Source: Bacteroidota bacterium
GTDB lineage: Bacteria > Bacteroidota > Bacteroidia > Chitinophagales > Chitinophagaceae
Length of the DNA stretch: 45,033 nt
Assembly (NCBI GenBank): GCA_013288445.1
Contig: JABDBX010000008.1
Span: 1-45,033, forward strand
Direction: 5' to 3'
Every line of letters starts with the position of its first letter. Position 1 is the stretch's first letter. Below, piece after piece: positions 1 to 9,343 of this stretch. Under the pieces are notes generated by a model. That model was not told the DNA's origin. It searched no databases and saw only the letters and a list, made by a program, of their open reading frames with translations. Position numbers and translations under genes: made by a program.

Positions 1-87
1 AAACGTATAAATGTTTTGCGCCGAGGCTCTTTGCCCGGAAAATGTAGATAAAGCAGCAAGAGCAATAAGTAAAAGTGATTTTCTCAT
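1..87 (-). CDS. Exported protein, N-terminal fragment cut by the window edge
   Basis: Reading leftward from an ATG at 87, an open frame of 29 codons runs off the window. It starts MRKSLLLIALAALS and ends in SASAQN, which is a textbook signal peptide: a basic N-region, a hydrophobic core of about 12 residues and a probable cleavage after ASA. Only the leader and about six further residues are visible, so the mature protein cannot be identified. It is divergent from the catalase gene, and the 265 bases between the two starts must hold both promoters. Confidence 0.7.
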   Translation of the reverse strand, partial: MRKSLLLIALAALSTFSGQRASAQNIYTF

Positions 88-257
88 CCCTATGTGTTTT
101 TAGTTGATTGTACTCCTTAGACTACTATGATTATTAAAAGATTAGACGAAACAAAGAAAAAAATCCTTCGCGTCTGCAAAAAAACAAAAATAATATCTAT
201 CCATCAAAAGATAAATTTTTATTAACCTTTATTTATTACGTCAGCTTAAAACGCCCC

Positions 258-278
258 CCTATAGATTGATTCTATAGG
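258..278. promoter_or_regulatory. Inverted repeat resembling an OxyR half-site upstream of catalase
   Basis: CCTATAG (258-264) and CTATAGG (272-278) form a perfect 7-bp inverted repeat around ATTGATT. Its core is ATAG-N7-CTAT, the spacing known for one dimer site of OxyR, and it matches ATAGnTnnnAnCTAT at all but one specified base. It lies about 75 bases before the chosen catalase start. OxyR controls catalase in Bacteroides, so the position makes sense, but the second ATAG-N7-CTAT unit of a full OxyR site is not visible. A plain palindromic operator for another regulator is possible. Confidence 0.4.
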
Positions 279-352
279 TCAATTCAAACATGCCGTTGCG
301 TTTATGCAGCGTAATGGCCAAATTTGTACCTTGTACCTTTAAAAAGTATTTT

Positions 353-1825
353 ATGCACAACGAAAAAGAACAAAACAAGAAGCTTACTTCGGCCTCAGGC
401 AGGCCTTATGTGGAAGATGAGAACTCTATGAGCGCAGGACCGCGCGGACCGCTATTGTTGCAGGATTTTATACTGCACGAGAAAATGGCCCATTTCAACC
501 GGGAGCGTATCCCTGAGCGGGTGGTTCATGCAAAGGGCAGCGGTGCGTTCGGAACATTTACTGTAACGCACGACATCTCGCAATACACAAAAGCAAAGAT
601 ATTCAGCAAAATAGGTAAGCAAACCAAGCTGCTTATCCGGTTCAGCACGGTGGGTGGCGAAAAAGGCAGCGCGGATACAGAACGCGACCCACGTGGATTT
701 GCAATAAAATTCTATACTAAAGACGCAAAGAAATTCAGCGACTTTATCCATACACAAAAAAGGGAGCCACGCACCAACTGCAAAAGCCCTACCATGATGT
801 GGGATTTCTGGAGCCTGAACCCGGAAAGCCTGCACCAGGTAATGATACTGATGAGCGACAGGGGTACGCCATATGGCTACCGCCATATGGATGGTTTTGG
901 AAGCCACACTTTTTCGCTCATTAACGATAAGAATGAACTTGTTTGGGTGAAATTCCATTTCAAGACCCTGCAAGGCATCAAGAACTTTACCAATGACGAA
1001 GCCGGGCATATGAAGGGTGTGGACCCCGATTTTGCACAGCGCGATCTTGTGGACGCGATAGATAAAAAAGACTTCCCGAAGTGGGCTTTGAAGATACAGG
1101 TGATGACTCAGGAGCAAGCCAAGGAAACGCCTTTCAATCCGTTCGACCTGACGAAAGTATGGCCTCATGCCGATTTTCCGTTGATAGATGTAGGTGAGAT
1201 GGAGCTGAATGAAGTGCCAAAAAATTACTTTGCCCAAGTAGAACAATCAGCTTTTGCCCCTGCCCATGTGGTTGACGGCATCGGCTATTCACCCGACAAA
1301 ATGCTACAGGGCCGCCTGCTCTCCTACCCCGATGCCCATCGTTACCGCCTGGGCGTAAATTACGAACAGATACCGGTAAACAAATGCCCTTATGCTGTAA
1401 ACAATTATGAGCGCGATGGCCATATGGCAGTTAACGGCAATGGCGAAGACGCTCCAAATTATTCCCCAAACAGCTTTGACGATATATATGCTGATGGTGC
1501 TTATAAAGAACCTGCTTTGCAATTGGACAGCATTACCGCCGATTGGTATGACCGTAATGCGCCTGGCGAAAATGACCATTATTCTCAACCCGGCTTACTA
1601 TTCACCAAGGCCATGAACGACTATGACCGTCATAATACGGTATCAAATATAGTTGGCGCCATGAGCGGCATTAGCGGCGAGAAAAAAGACCTCATCATTA
1701 ACCGCCAGCTATGTCATTTCTTCCGTGCCGACCACAACCTCGGCATGGCTGTGGCGCAAGGGCTTGGTGTGGACATGGAAAAGGTAATGGCTACGTTGAA
1801 GGAGAAAACTGCGGTACCTGCATAG
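353..1825 (+). CDS. katA: Catalase (clade 3-like) lacking the distal-Asn segment
   Basis: A haem catalase (2 H2O2 to 2 H2O + O2), probably cytoplasmic since no signal peptide is seen. The 490-residue product has the distal histidine in RVVHAKGSGAFG (H59), FIHTQKR, a WDFWSL stretch, HFFRAD and the proximal haem-ligand region RLLSYPDAHRYRLG. The start at 353 (MHNEKEQ) is preferred over the ATG at 290, because family homology begins only after it and the earlier stretch resembles promoter sequence. Oddity: family members have about 17 residues containing GNNTPVFF, with the catalytic distal Asn, between KFYT and KDAKKFSDF. Here T122 is followed directly by K123 (junction 718/719), so the Asn is missing although the frame is kept. 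The protein is therefore probably inactive as a catalase unless the gap is an assembly error. A terminator follows. Confidence 0.9.
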   Translation: MHNEKEQNKKLTSASGRPYVEDENSMSAGPRGPLLLQDFILHEKMAHFNRERIPERVVHAKGSGAFGTFTVTHDISQYTKAKIFSKIGKQTKLLIRFSTVGGEKGSADTERDPRGFAIKFYTKDAKKFSDFIHTQKREPRTNCKSPTMMWDFWSLNPESLHQVMILMSDRGTPYGYRHMDGFGSHTFSLINDKNELVWVKFHFKTLQGIKNFTNDEAGHMKGVDPDFAQRDLVDAIDKKDFPKWALKIQVMTQEQAKETPFNPFDLTKVWPHADFPLIDVGEMELNEVPKNYFAQVEQSAFAPAHVVDGIGYSPDKMLQGRLLSYPDAHRYRLGVNYEQIPVNKCPYAVNNYERDGHMAVNGNGEDAPNYSPNSFDDIYADGAYKEPALQLDSITADWYDRNAPGENDHYSQPGLLFTKAMNDYDRHNTVSNIVGAMSGISGEKKDLIINRQLCHFFRADHNLGMAVAQGLGVDMEKVMATLKEKTAVPA

Positions 1826-1845
1826 TTTATCATATATCTCATAAC

Positions 1846-1870
1846 AAAAGGCCCCACCTCGGGGCCTTTT
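1846..1870 (+). terminator. Intrinsic terminator after catalase
   Basis: AAAAGGCCCC (1846-1855) and GGGGCCTTTT (1861-1870) form a perfect 10-bp stem with loop ACCTC, 20 bases after the catalase stop. The stem ends in its own T-run. The symmetrical A/T tails would let it act on either strand. Confidence 0.85.
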
Positions 1871-1921
1871 GTTTGGCATAAAAATTGAGATTGTTAGGAA
1901 TGTAAACATGATGATTAACAA

Positions 1922-2731
1922 ATGAAACGAACTACACTACTCTTTTTGTTACTGATCACCTCCTTTTTCTCTTGCCGAAAAACACAGAGTGCTTCGCCTG
2001 ATAGGATTGTTCCGATTGACGGTGGAGTGGGTATAAAAGTGCAGGAACTACTTTCTGCCACATATACGGACAGGCATCTACAGTTCTTTTGTCTTACTGA
2101 TAAAAGCTACGATTGCGGAAATGACTCACTCGTTTATACTTGTTCAAAAGCAAACAATATCGTAAACATTAAGTTTCTCTCTGTTTTTGAACCGGGTTTC
2201 TGTTTTGATGCAAACGGGAACTCAACCTCGCAGGGAATTGCCGGGACAGTAATTGATCTTGGCTATTTTGATGCAGGTATTTATTCGGTAAACATTACAA
2301 ATGGCGACATTCTTTACCCCTGTACGCTACGGGTAGATAGCCAAAAATTCTCACTAACTGGCCTGCCAAATACACTTGATACTTTAGTCTGGCGGGTACC
2401 CAAAAATGTTATCTGGGGCTATTTGGGTACAGATTCATCTAGCAAGAGTGCATTGATATCCGATTTTATCGATTCACTGCTTTCATATGGCGCACAGCCG
2501 GTGCCACTGATCCCAGATAAGGACTTCGCTTACTCCTACTACTATTATGATAGCGTTTATTCTGCGTCCGCCTATACTTTCAACCGAACATTTGTTTACA
2601 AGTTTTCCGGCGATTTTAGTGCGGTCCAGAATCTGGCCGCTCATTTTGAGCAGATTTCAGATAGTCTTATGGCATTTGATATTCAAAATGATAGGGCTCA
2701 GGAATGTGCTATTTATCTACATCAACCGTAA
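1922..2731 (+). CDS. Predicted lipoprotein of unknown function
   Basis: A 269-residue protein starting MKRTTLLFLLLITSFFSC: a short basic N-region, a hydrophobic core and a lipobox ending at Cys18, so it should be lipidated and anchored in the inner or outer membrane. I recognise no enzymatic motif in the mature part. It is rich in Ser, Tyr and Asp, with many short beta-like stretches. It is convergent with the TlpA-like gene: its stop lies 17 bases from that gene's stop, with no obvious terminator between them. Its promoter is not clear. The function is unknown. Confidence 0.75.
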   Translation: MKRTTLLFLLLITSFFSCRKTQSASPDRIVPIDGGVGIKVQELLSATYTDRHLQFFCLTDKSYDCGNDSLVYTCSKANNIVNIKFLSVFEPGFCFDANGNSTSQGIAGTVIDLGYFDAGIYSVNITNGDILYPCTLRVDSQKFSLTGLPNTLDTLVWRVPKNVIWGYLGTDSSSKSALISDFIDSLLSYGAQPVPLIPDKDFAYSYYYYDSVYSASAYTFNRTFVYKFSGDFSAVQNLAAHFEQISDSLMAFDIQNDRAQECAIYLHQP

Positions 2732-2747
2732 TCAATTGTTACTTCGC

Positions 2748-4169
2748 TCACTTCAATAGCTTATCAATAGCAGCAACAAGTTCATTGGTCTGGCTGGGAC
2801 GTGGCGTGGCGTCCATTGCATACACACCTTGCTTGTCAATCAGGAAGAAAGAAGGCACACTCTGTATTCCATATTCTGTAGCCACCGGGCCAGTCCAGCC
2901 ACCGCTGCCATCGCGCATATGTATGCCGTCCACCTGCATTTCGTCCAGCATTTTCTTCCAGGCCTCTGGGTCGGCATCAAGCGATACATACAGAAACACC
3001 ACGTCCTTCCCTTTAAACTGTTCTTCTATCTTCTTAGCGTAGGGCATCTCGCCTTTGCAGGGACCACACCAGCTTGCCCAAAAATCAATGAACACCACCT
3101 TCCCCTTCAGGTCAGAAAGCCTCATTGTTTTTCCATCAATGGTATTGATCGCAAAATCCATTTCAGGACTGCCTGCTGATGTCTTTTTCTTGGCTTCTAT
3201 TTTATTGCCAAGCAGTGCCAGGTATTCGCTATTGGGACAACGGTCTCGGAAAGTGGACAGCAGGGAAATAAGGTCGGAATAAGTCCCGGTGTTTACATGC
3301 CGGTAGATCAAAGAAGCCTCATATAACTCTGCTGAACGCGGCGGCATGTTCGCAATAGTAAGCCTCAGCGCGGCGCTATCGTTATTTCCAGGCTTCAGTC
3401 CCTTCAACCGCTCGCTGGCGCCTAACTGCTCATTGTAATACTTGGTTACATACTGGCGATAGTAGGGCAGGTCAAGCAAGTTGTCGTCAAAAACACCGGG
3501 CACCGTCTGCACAACCGGGAAATCGGTCACATCAAACTGTGATATAGAATAGCTATGCTGTTTTTGCACCTCATGAAAGACAGGATAATTGAGCATAGCA
3601 TCATACACCCCGTACTGGAAGTTGGCCAGCCATAATTTTTTAAACGACTCAGGCAATGCAGCGCCATTATTATTAACAAAGTCAGTTTCCTTTTGCAGGC
3701 TGGTGTTTATCCGTACAATAAACGAGTCGGGCGCAAGGCCACTGGCTCCCTGGGTGCGCGAGCCAAAAAAATTGGCAAAGCTGCGCGCCAGCATATGGGC
3801 CGCCATAAAATTTGCTATTTCAGCGCCCTTGCCTTCATAATGCAGGGTGCTATCGAAATTGGCTGCATTCAGCGTCAACAACAGGTCGTCTCCTGGCAAA
3901 GGCGCTATCTCAGTACCTTGTGCCCCATGCCGTATGCTCACCACGCTGTAGTCGTGTTTTTGTGGAAACGAAAGGGAAAACGAGCCGTCACTTCCAAGCC
4001 TTGCGCTTACGGTCCGGGGTTCGTATCCTACCCAGGAATCCTGGTACACGACCGAGATACTGTCGGAAATGGGGTTAGTGATCTTGCCGTGGAGTTTTAC
4101 GATACCACCGGCATAAGCATGTGTAAGCACAAGGCAACATGCAGCGAGAAAATTCATAACTGATTTCAT
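2748..4169 (-). CDS. TlpA-like periplasmic thiol-disulfide oxidoreductase
   Basis: A 473-residue exported protein. The signal peptide MKSVMNFLAACCLVLTHAYA is followed by an N-terminal beta-rich domain of the kind common in Bacteroidota TlpA proteins (about residues 22-120), a helical middle and a C-terminal thioredoxin fold. The catalytic motif WCGPC is at 367-371 in the context DFWASWCGPCKGEMPY, and the cis-Pro region is near VPSFFLID. Family members reduce or isomerise disulfides in the cell envelope, for example in cytochrome c maturation; the partner here is unknown. It is divergent from the histidine kinase gene at 4315, so the two may share a regulatory region. The start is chosen because the signal peptide begins there. 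Confidence 0.88.
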   Translation of the reverse strand: MKSVMNFLAACCLVLTHAYAGGIVKLHGKITNPISDSISVVYQDSWVGYEPRTVSARLGSDGSFSLSFPQKHDYSVVSIRHGAQGTEIAPLPGDDLLLTLNAANFDSTLHYEGKGAEIANFMAAHMLARSFANFFGSRTQGASGLAPDSFIVRINTSLQKETDFVNNNGAALPESFKKLWLANFQYGVYDAMLNYPVFHEVQKQHSYSISQFDVTDFPVVQTVPGVFDDNLLDLPYYRQYVTKYYNEQLGASERLKGLKPGNNDSAALRLTIANMPPRSAELYEASLIYRHVNTGTYSDLISLLSTFRDRCPNSEYLALLGNKIEAKKKTSAGSPEMDFAINTIDGKTMRLSDLKGKVVFIDFWASWCGPCKGEMPYAKKIEEQFKGKDVVFLYVSLDADPEAWKKMLDEMQVDGIHMRDGSGGWTGPVATEYGIQSVPSFFLIDKQGVYAMDATPRPSQTNELVAAIDKLLK

Positions 4170-4314
4170 CTTTTTGAGTTTTTATTGTGAGTGAATTAAT
4201 TTCATCACAAAAGTGTTTCAATAATTTTCATATATGGGTTAATGAAAACGAAAGAGTGTTAATTAGTGCGAATGGTGGCAACGATGTGTGCGAAATGAAA
4301 ATATCTTTGATGAC

Positions 4315-5736
4315 ATGAAACGGAAAGCAGGCACACAACAAAGGCTCAGGCGCCTGGCAGTAATTACCGCAGCCACGCTGGCAGGCATTATTGCGCTACA
4401 GGTCTATTGGCTGTACACCTCCTATACACAGCAACGCAAACGATTTAAAGCCGACATAACCAGCACGCTTGCCGATGTTTCCATGTACGAGTCAATGGAC
4501 AATGTAATGAAAACGGGAGCGGGTGGCAATGGCGTGGTTTCATCATTTGTAATCAATTTCACCAATACCAAGGGGGCAAAACCGGCAAAAAAACCATACT
4601 CAATTACTGTGTCAGATGATGACCAAAGTGAAAGCAAAGCAAGCCCTGGTGTATTTGTGGCGAAAGGCGCAAAAGGAACGGTGTCGGTCACCCAGGGACT
4701 CATAGACAGCCTTATGGATTCATCGAGGGTAAAAATGACAGAGGAACTGCAGAAGCGCGAGATCCATGTTCCTTTTGAAATGGCGATCATTAATGACAAA
4801 GGTGCAATTGTAAAGGCCACCTGCGACACTAACCGTTTTCATAAGATACCGCTGAAACCAGCCCCAAGACCATTGGTCACAGATGGAGCAAAGGCGCAAC
4901 TAATGCTGCAAACGGCATTCCCTGATGCCAACCTGTACCTGCTTCGGCGAATGGCCATGATACTCTCCGTTACCAGCCTGCTTATCATTATCGGGGCATG
5001 GTCGTTCAGCTACATGCTTATTCATTTTTTCAGGCAGAAAAAGATGGCGGATATAAGAAACGACTTCATGAACAATATGACCCACGAGCTAAAAACGCCT
5101 ATCAGCGGGGCATTAGTGGCTATGGAGCTTGCGGAAGGAAAGAAACACCTGCCAGACGAAGCCACAAGGCTGGAGTATATAGGCGTGGCAAAAAGCGAAA
5201 TGCTGCGCCTGGCAACGCTTTTAGACCAGGTACTGAAAATGGCCGCCTTCGACCAAAATGAAATACCCATTAGCAAAAGCCCGCAACCTGTGTATGACCT
5301 TGTTTGCGAAGCCGTAAAAAACCTGCATACACTCACAGATAATGCAGGAGCGGAGATTACAATAAACGCCGTCTCAAAAACGCTGGTAGTATATGCCGAC
5401 AAAATGCACCTGGTACATGCCATGCAAAACCTGCTGGAAAATGCGATAAAGTATAATGACAAACCCAAACCCCTTATCAGTTTCAATATTTCCGGGGATG
5501 TAAACGGTATCACCATTTCCGTAGCCGACAATGGCAAGGGCATCCCACAGGCATACATAGCCAGGGTATTTGATAAATTTTTCCGGGTACCTTCGGGCGA
5601 TATACATGATATCAAGGGCTATGGGCTGGGGCTCAGCTATGTAAAGGCCATCATAACACTTCATGGCGGCACCATAGCAGTGAGCAGTAAGGAGAAAGAA
5701 GGATCTGTTTTTACATTGTTTATACCTTTTAATTAA
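4315..5736 (+). CDS. Membrane sensor histidine kinase
   Basis: A 473-residue two-component kinase. TM1 is at about residues 13-33 (LAVITAATLAGIIALQVYWLY), a periplasmic sensor of about 170 residues matches no domain I know, and TM2 is at about 205-228. No HAMP domain is obvious. The HisKA box NNMTHELKTP carries the phospho-accepting His257. The ATPase domain has the N-box NLLENAIKYND, G1 box DNGKGIP, FFRVPSGD and G2 box GYGLGLSYVK. The ATG at 4315 is chosen over a GTG at 4288 because the promoter-like TATCTTTG at 4302-4309 would lie inside the longer frame. The response regulator follows after 6 bases, so they are one operon and very likely cognate. The stimulus is unknown. Confidence 0.9.
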   Translation: MKRKAGTQQRLRRLAVITAATLAGIIALQVYWLYTSYTQQRKRFKADITSTLADVSMYESMDNVMKTGAGGNGVVSSFVINFTNTKGAKPAKKPYSITVSDDDQSESKASPGVFVAKGAKGTVSVTQGLIDSLMDSSRVKMTEELQKREIHVPFEMAIINDKGAIVKATCDTNRFHKIPLKPAPRPLVTDGAKAQLMLQTAFPDANLYLLRRMAMILSVTSLLIIIGAWSFSYMLIHFFRQKKMADIRNDFMNNMTHELKTPISGALVAMELAEGKKHLPDEATRLEYIGVAKSEMLRLATLLDQVLKMAAFDQNEIPISKSPQPVYDLVCEAVKNLHTLTDNAGAEITINAVSKTLVVYADKMHLVHAMQNLLENAIKYNDKPKPLISFNISGDVNGITISVADNGKGIPQAYIARVFDKFFRVPSGDIHDIKGYGLGLSYVKAIITLHGGTIAVSSKEKEGSVFTLFIPFN

Positions 5737-5742
5737 CTCCAC

Positions 5743-6432
5743 ATGCCATGTAATATCCTGTTTGCCGAAGATGAACCTGTGCTGGGAAAATTAGTGAAAG
5801 AAGCATTGGAAAAAACGCAAGGCTACACCGTGCACTGGGCAAAGAACGGTAATGATGCGTTGCAGTATTTCAACGATAGTTTGCCAGACATTTGCATACT
5901 TGATGTGATGATGCCCGGCATGGACGGCTTTACCCTTGCCAAACAGTTGCGGCAGAAACATGCCGATATACCTATACTTTTTTTGACCGCCCGCGCTGAG
6001 ACTGCCGATGTGGTAAAAGGCTATGCTGTAGGCGGAAACGACTATCTGCGCAAGCCCTTTAGCCTGGAGGAACTGGAGGTAAGAATAGTAGAATTGCTGC
6101 GGCGCGGTAAGCGGACCAGCGAAAAAAGCAGCGATGGTTACACGCTTGGCAAATACTGGTTTTCCCCCGACACCCAGCTACTACGCTGCCCCGAAGCAAC
6201 GTACAATCTCTCTGGCAAGGAAGCGGAGCTGCTACGACAACTGGCGCTACGCAAAAACAGCCTTATGGAGCGCAGCCAGGTACTGCTGCTGCTTTGGGGC
6301 GATGATAGCTTCTTCAATGCCCGGAATATGGACGTTTACATTGCCCGGCTACGCAAATACCTGGTACATGACTCCCGGCTTTCTATTGTTAATATCCGAG
6401 GCTATGGGTATAAACTGATAGAACATGAATAA
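5743..6432 (+). CDS. OmpR/PhoB-type response regulator
   Basis: A 229-residue DNA-binding response regulator. The receiver domain (1-120) has the acidic pair E9/D10, phospho-acceptor D54 in LDVMMPGMDGF, T82 and K104 in LRKPF. The C-terminal winged-helix domain (about 130-229) ends with the typical NIRGYGYKL. It should be phosphorylated by the kinase encoded 6 bases upstream. Its target genes are not evident. The divergent TlpA-like gene is one candidate from position only. All key residues are present and the length is normal for the family. Confidence 0.92.
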   Translation: MPCNILFAEDEPVLGKLVKEALEKTQGYTVHWAKNGNDALQYFNDSLPDICILDVMMPGMDGFTLAKQLRQKHADIPILFLTARAETADVVKGYAVGGNDYLRKPFSLEELEVRIVELLRRGKRTSEKSSDGYTLGKYWFSPDTQLLRCPEATYNLSGKEAELLRQLALRKNSLMERSQVLLLLWGDDSFFNARNMDVYIARLRKYLVHDSRLSIVNIRGYGYKLIEHE

Positions 6433-6471
6433 ACCTCGCGACCACCAAAAATAAATATTCCACATACGTGG

Positions 6472-6500
6472 TTTCGGATACATATTATCCCCTACCTTTG
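6472..6500 (+). promoter_or_regulatory. Bacteroidota-type promoter of the thiamine operon
   Basis: The -7 element TACCTTTG (6493-6500) matches TAnnTTTG exactly. A TTTC at 6472-6475, one base from the TTTG -33 element, lies 17 bases before it, within the allowed spacing. The predicted transcript would begin about 6507, right at the first base of the TPP aptamer, which supports the call. Confidence 0.7.
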
Positions 6501-6507
6501 GTTAAGA

Positions 6508-6586
6508 CTTTAGGGGTGCCGACTATATAGGCTGAGATCATACCCTTTGTACCTGATCAGGATAATGCCTGCGGATGGAAAAAGCT
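6508..6586 (+). promoter_or_regulatory. TPP riboswitch (THI box)
   Basis: The aptamer contains the conserved pieces in order: TAGGGGTGCC, GGCTGAGATCATACCC, GTACCTGATCAGGATAATGCC and GCGGATGGAAAAAGC. The CUGAGA and ACCTGATCNGGNTAATNCNNGCG cores bind thiamine pyrophosphate in all known members. It lies 60 bases before thiS and should repress the operon when TPP is abundant. I see no clear terminator hairpin between the aptamer and thiS, so control could act on translation of thiS or through a weak structure I cannot fold by eye. Confidence 0.95.
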
Positions 6587-6647
6587 GAATGATATAGTTT
6601 ATATCTTCTCCTCCCTCAAAGTTTATTGTTCGTTAACCGGTACTCGT

Positions 6648-6851
6648 ATGAACATATACTTAAACAATAAACCGCAGGAAGTGCAGGCCCCGTCTGTTAT
6701 TACCGATGTGCTTCATTCGCTCAATATCACTTCCCAAAAAGGCATAGCTATCGCTATCAATAATACGGTTGTACCAAGACAGGACTGGGATACTTATGAA
6801 CTAAAAGCGGAAGATAATGTGACACTGATACGGGCTACACAGGGCGGCTAA
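6648..6851 (+). CDS. thiS: Sulfur-carrier protein ThiS
   Basis: A 67-residue ubiquitin-fold protein that carries sulfur as a C-terminal thiocarboxylate for thiazole formation by ThiG. It begins MNIYLNNKP and ends in ATQGG, the Gly-Gly tail that is adenylated by ThiF and then sulfurated. It is the first gene after the TPP riboswitch and is followed 54 bases later by thiC. ThiF, needed for its activation, is not encoded in this window. Confidence 0.93.
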   Translation: MNIYLNNKPQEVQAPSVITDVLHSLNITSQKGIAIAINNTVVPRQDWDTYELKAEDNVTLIRATQGG

Positions 6852-6872
6852 CAACTCAAACTCAATTTGTAA

Positions 6873-8762
<1,890 letters not shown>

Positions 8763-8797
8763 GGCTACAATATCATTAACTTGACCGAGAAATAGTA

Positions 8798-8841
8798 GTT
8801 ATGCGGTCAGTACCGCTTCCTCAGCGGTCAGACCGCATAAC
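8798..8841. repeat. Two-tier hairpin after thiC
   Basis: GTTATGCGGTC (8798-8808) pairs perfectly with GACCGCATAAC (8831-8841). Inside it, ACCGCT (8812-8817) pairs with AGCGGT (8823-8828) around the loop TCCTC. It lies 35 bases after the natural thiC stop. It has no T-run, so it is more likely a processing or stability structure, or part of a dispersed element, than a classical terminator. Confidence 0.7.
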
Positions 8842-8873
8842 GTTTTGGGTACAAATGAGAATGGTGAGGGCTC

Positions 8874-9019
8874 TTTAATTGTGGCGAATTCGCCATAATT
8901 AAAAACAGGGGCTAATTTTAAACCTATCGAATTCGACAGGTTTAAGTTTTAAAGGTATCGAATTCGATACCTTTAAAAGAGAACAGGTTTTAATTCCCTC
9001 GAATTCGAGGGAATTAAAA
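8874..9019. repeat. Array of four palindromes, each centred on GAATTC
   Basis: There are four consecutive inverted repeats: 8874-8903 (arm TTTAATTGTGGC, one mismatch), 8918-8945 (arm TTAAACCTATC, one mismatch), 8947-8978 (arm TTTTAAAGGTATC, perfect) and 8988-9019 (arm TTTTAATTCCCTC, perfect). All share the plan T/A-rich outer end, variable 5-7 base middle, GAATTC centre, then the mirrored arm. The middle bases differ between units while each unit keeps self-complementarity. The two mismatches would be G-T pairs in RNA. No coding frame crosses the block convincingly. It occupies the 380-base gap between thiC and the next small gene. Confidence 0.9.
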
Positions 9020-9054
9020 ATCAAACAGAATTATGGGACAGATTTCACCAGTAG

Positions 9055-9101
9055 CCCCGGTCTTTAGACCGGGGTATAAAAGAAGCAGGGAGGCTTTAGC
9101 C
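9055..9101. repeat. Hairpin pair before the 61-residue orf
   Basis: CCCCGGTCT (9055-9063) and AGACCGGGG (9066-9074) form a 9-bp stem with a TT loop. A smaller GGCT-TT-AGCC follows at 9092-9101. Both have the same CTTTAG-type turn, which suggests they belong to one dispersed palindromic element. The stretch is open in the frame of the following small gene, but I treat it as untranslated. Confidence 0.6.
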
Positions 9102-9143
9102 GAAATTTCTTCCGCTGGAAAGTTTGTGACAAAAACAGTAACT

Positions 9144-9329
9144 ATGAATAAAACTAAACGCTCCATTAGTGATGATGACTACGCCGATCAGCTACCCCTC
9201 GCAGTATTAAAGAAATCTATAGAAACTAAAAGTTCAGCACTAGCGAGTGAAGAACTATTGAAGCTTAATGAAATTGCGATCAGCCAAATGAAGACACTGC
9301 TCAATAACAACGAAACAGAAATACACTAA
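9144..9329 (+). CDS. Small hypothetical protein in the thiamine operon
   Basis: A 61-residue product, MNKTKRSISDDDYADQ at the start, acidic then basic, with a predicted helical C-terminal half (LASEELLKLNEIAISQMKTLL). An upstream ATG at 9033 would add 37 residues but runs through the hairpins at 9055-9101 and has non-protein-like composition, so 9144 is preferred. It ends 14 bases before thiD. I do not recognise the family. The link to thiamine synthesis rests on position alone. Confidence 0.5.
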   Translation: MNKTKRSISDDDYADQLPLAVLKKSIETKSSALASEELLKLNEIAISQMKTLLNNNETEIH

Positions 9330-9343
9330 CAGCTTTCAGGAAA

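Noticed and set aside
290-352. N-terminal extension of catalase from the ATG at 290
   Set aside because: The added 21 residues are not catalase-like, and the stretch contains TTTG and TACCTTT promoter-like sequence. The start at 353 fits the family.
8874-9019. CRISPR array
   Set aside because: The units are different palindromes with variable arms and only GAATTC in common. There is no constant direct repeat with spacers.
9033-9143. Coding start at 9033 for the small gene before thiD
   Set aside because: The extension translates through two hairpins and reads as repeat DNA; the ATG at 9144 gives a more protein-like product.
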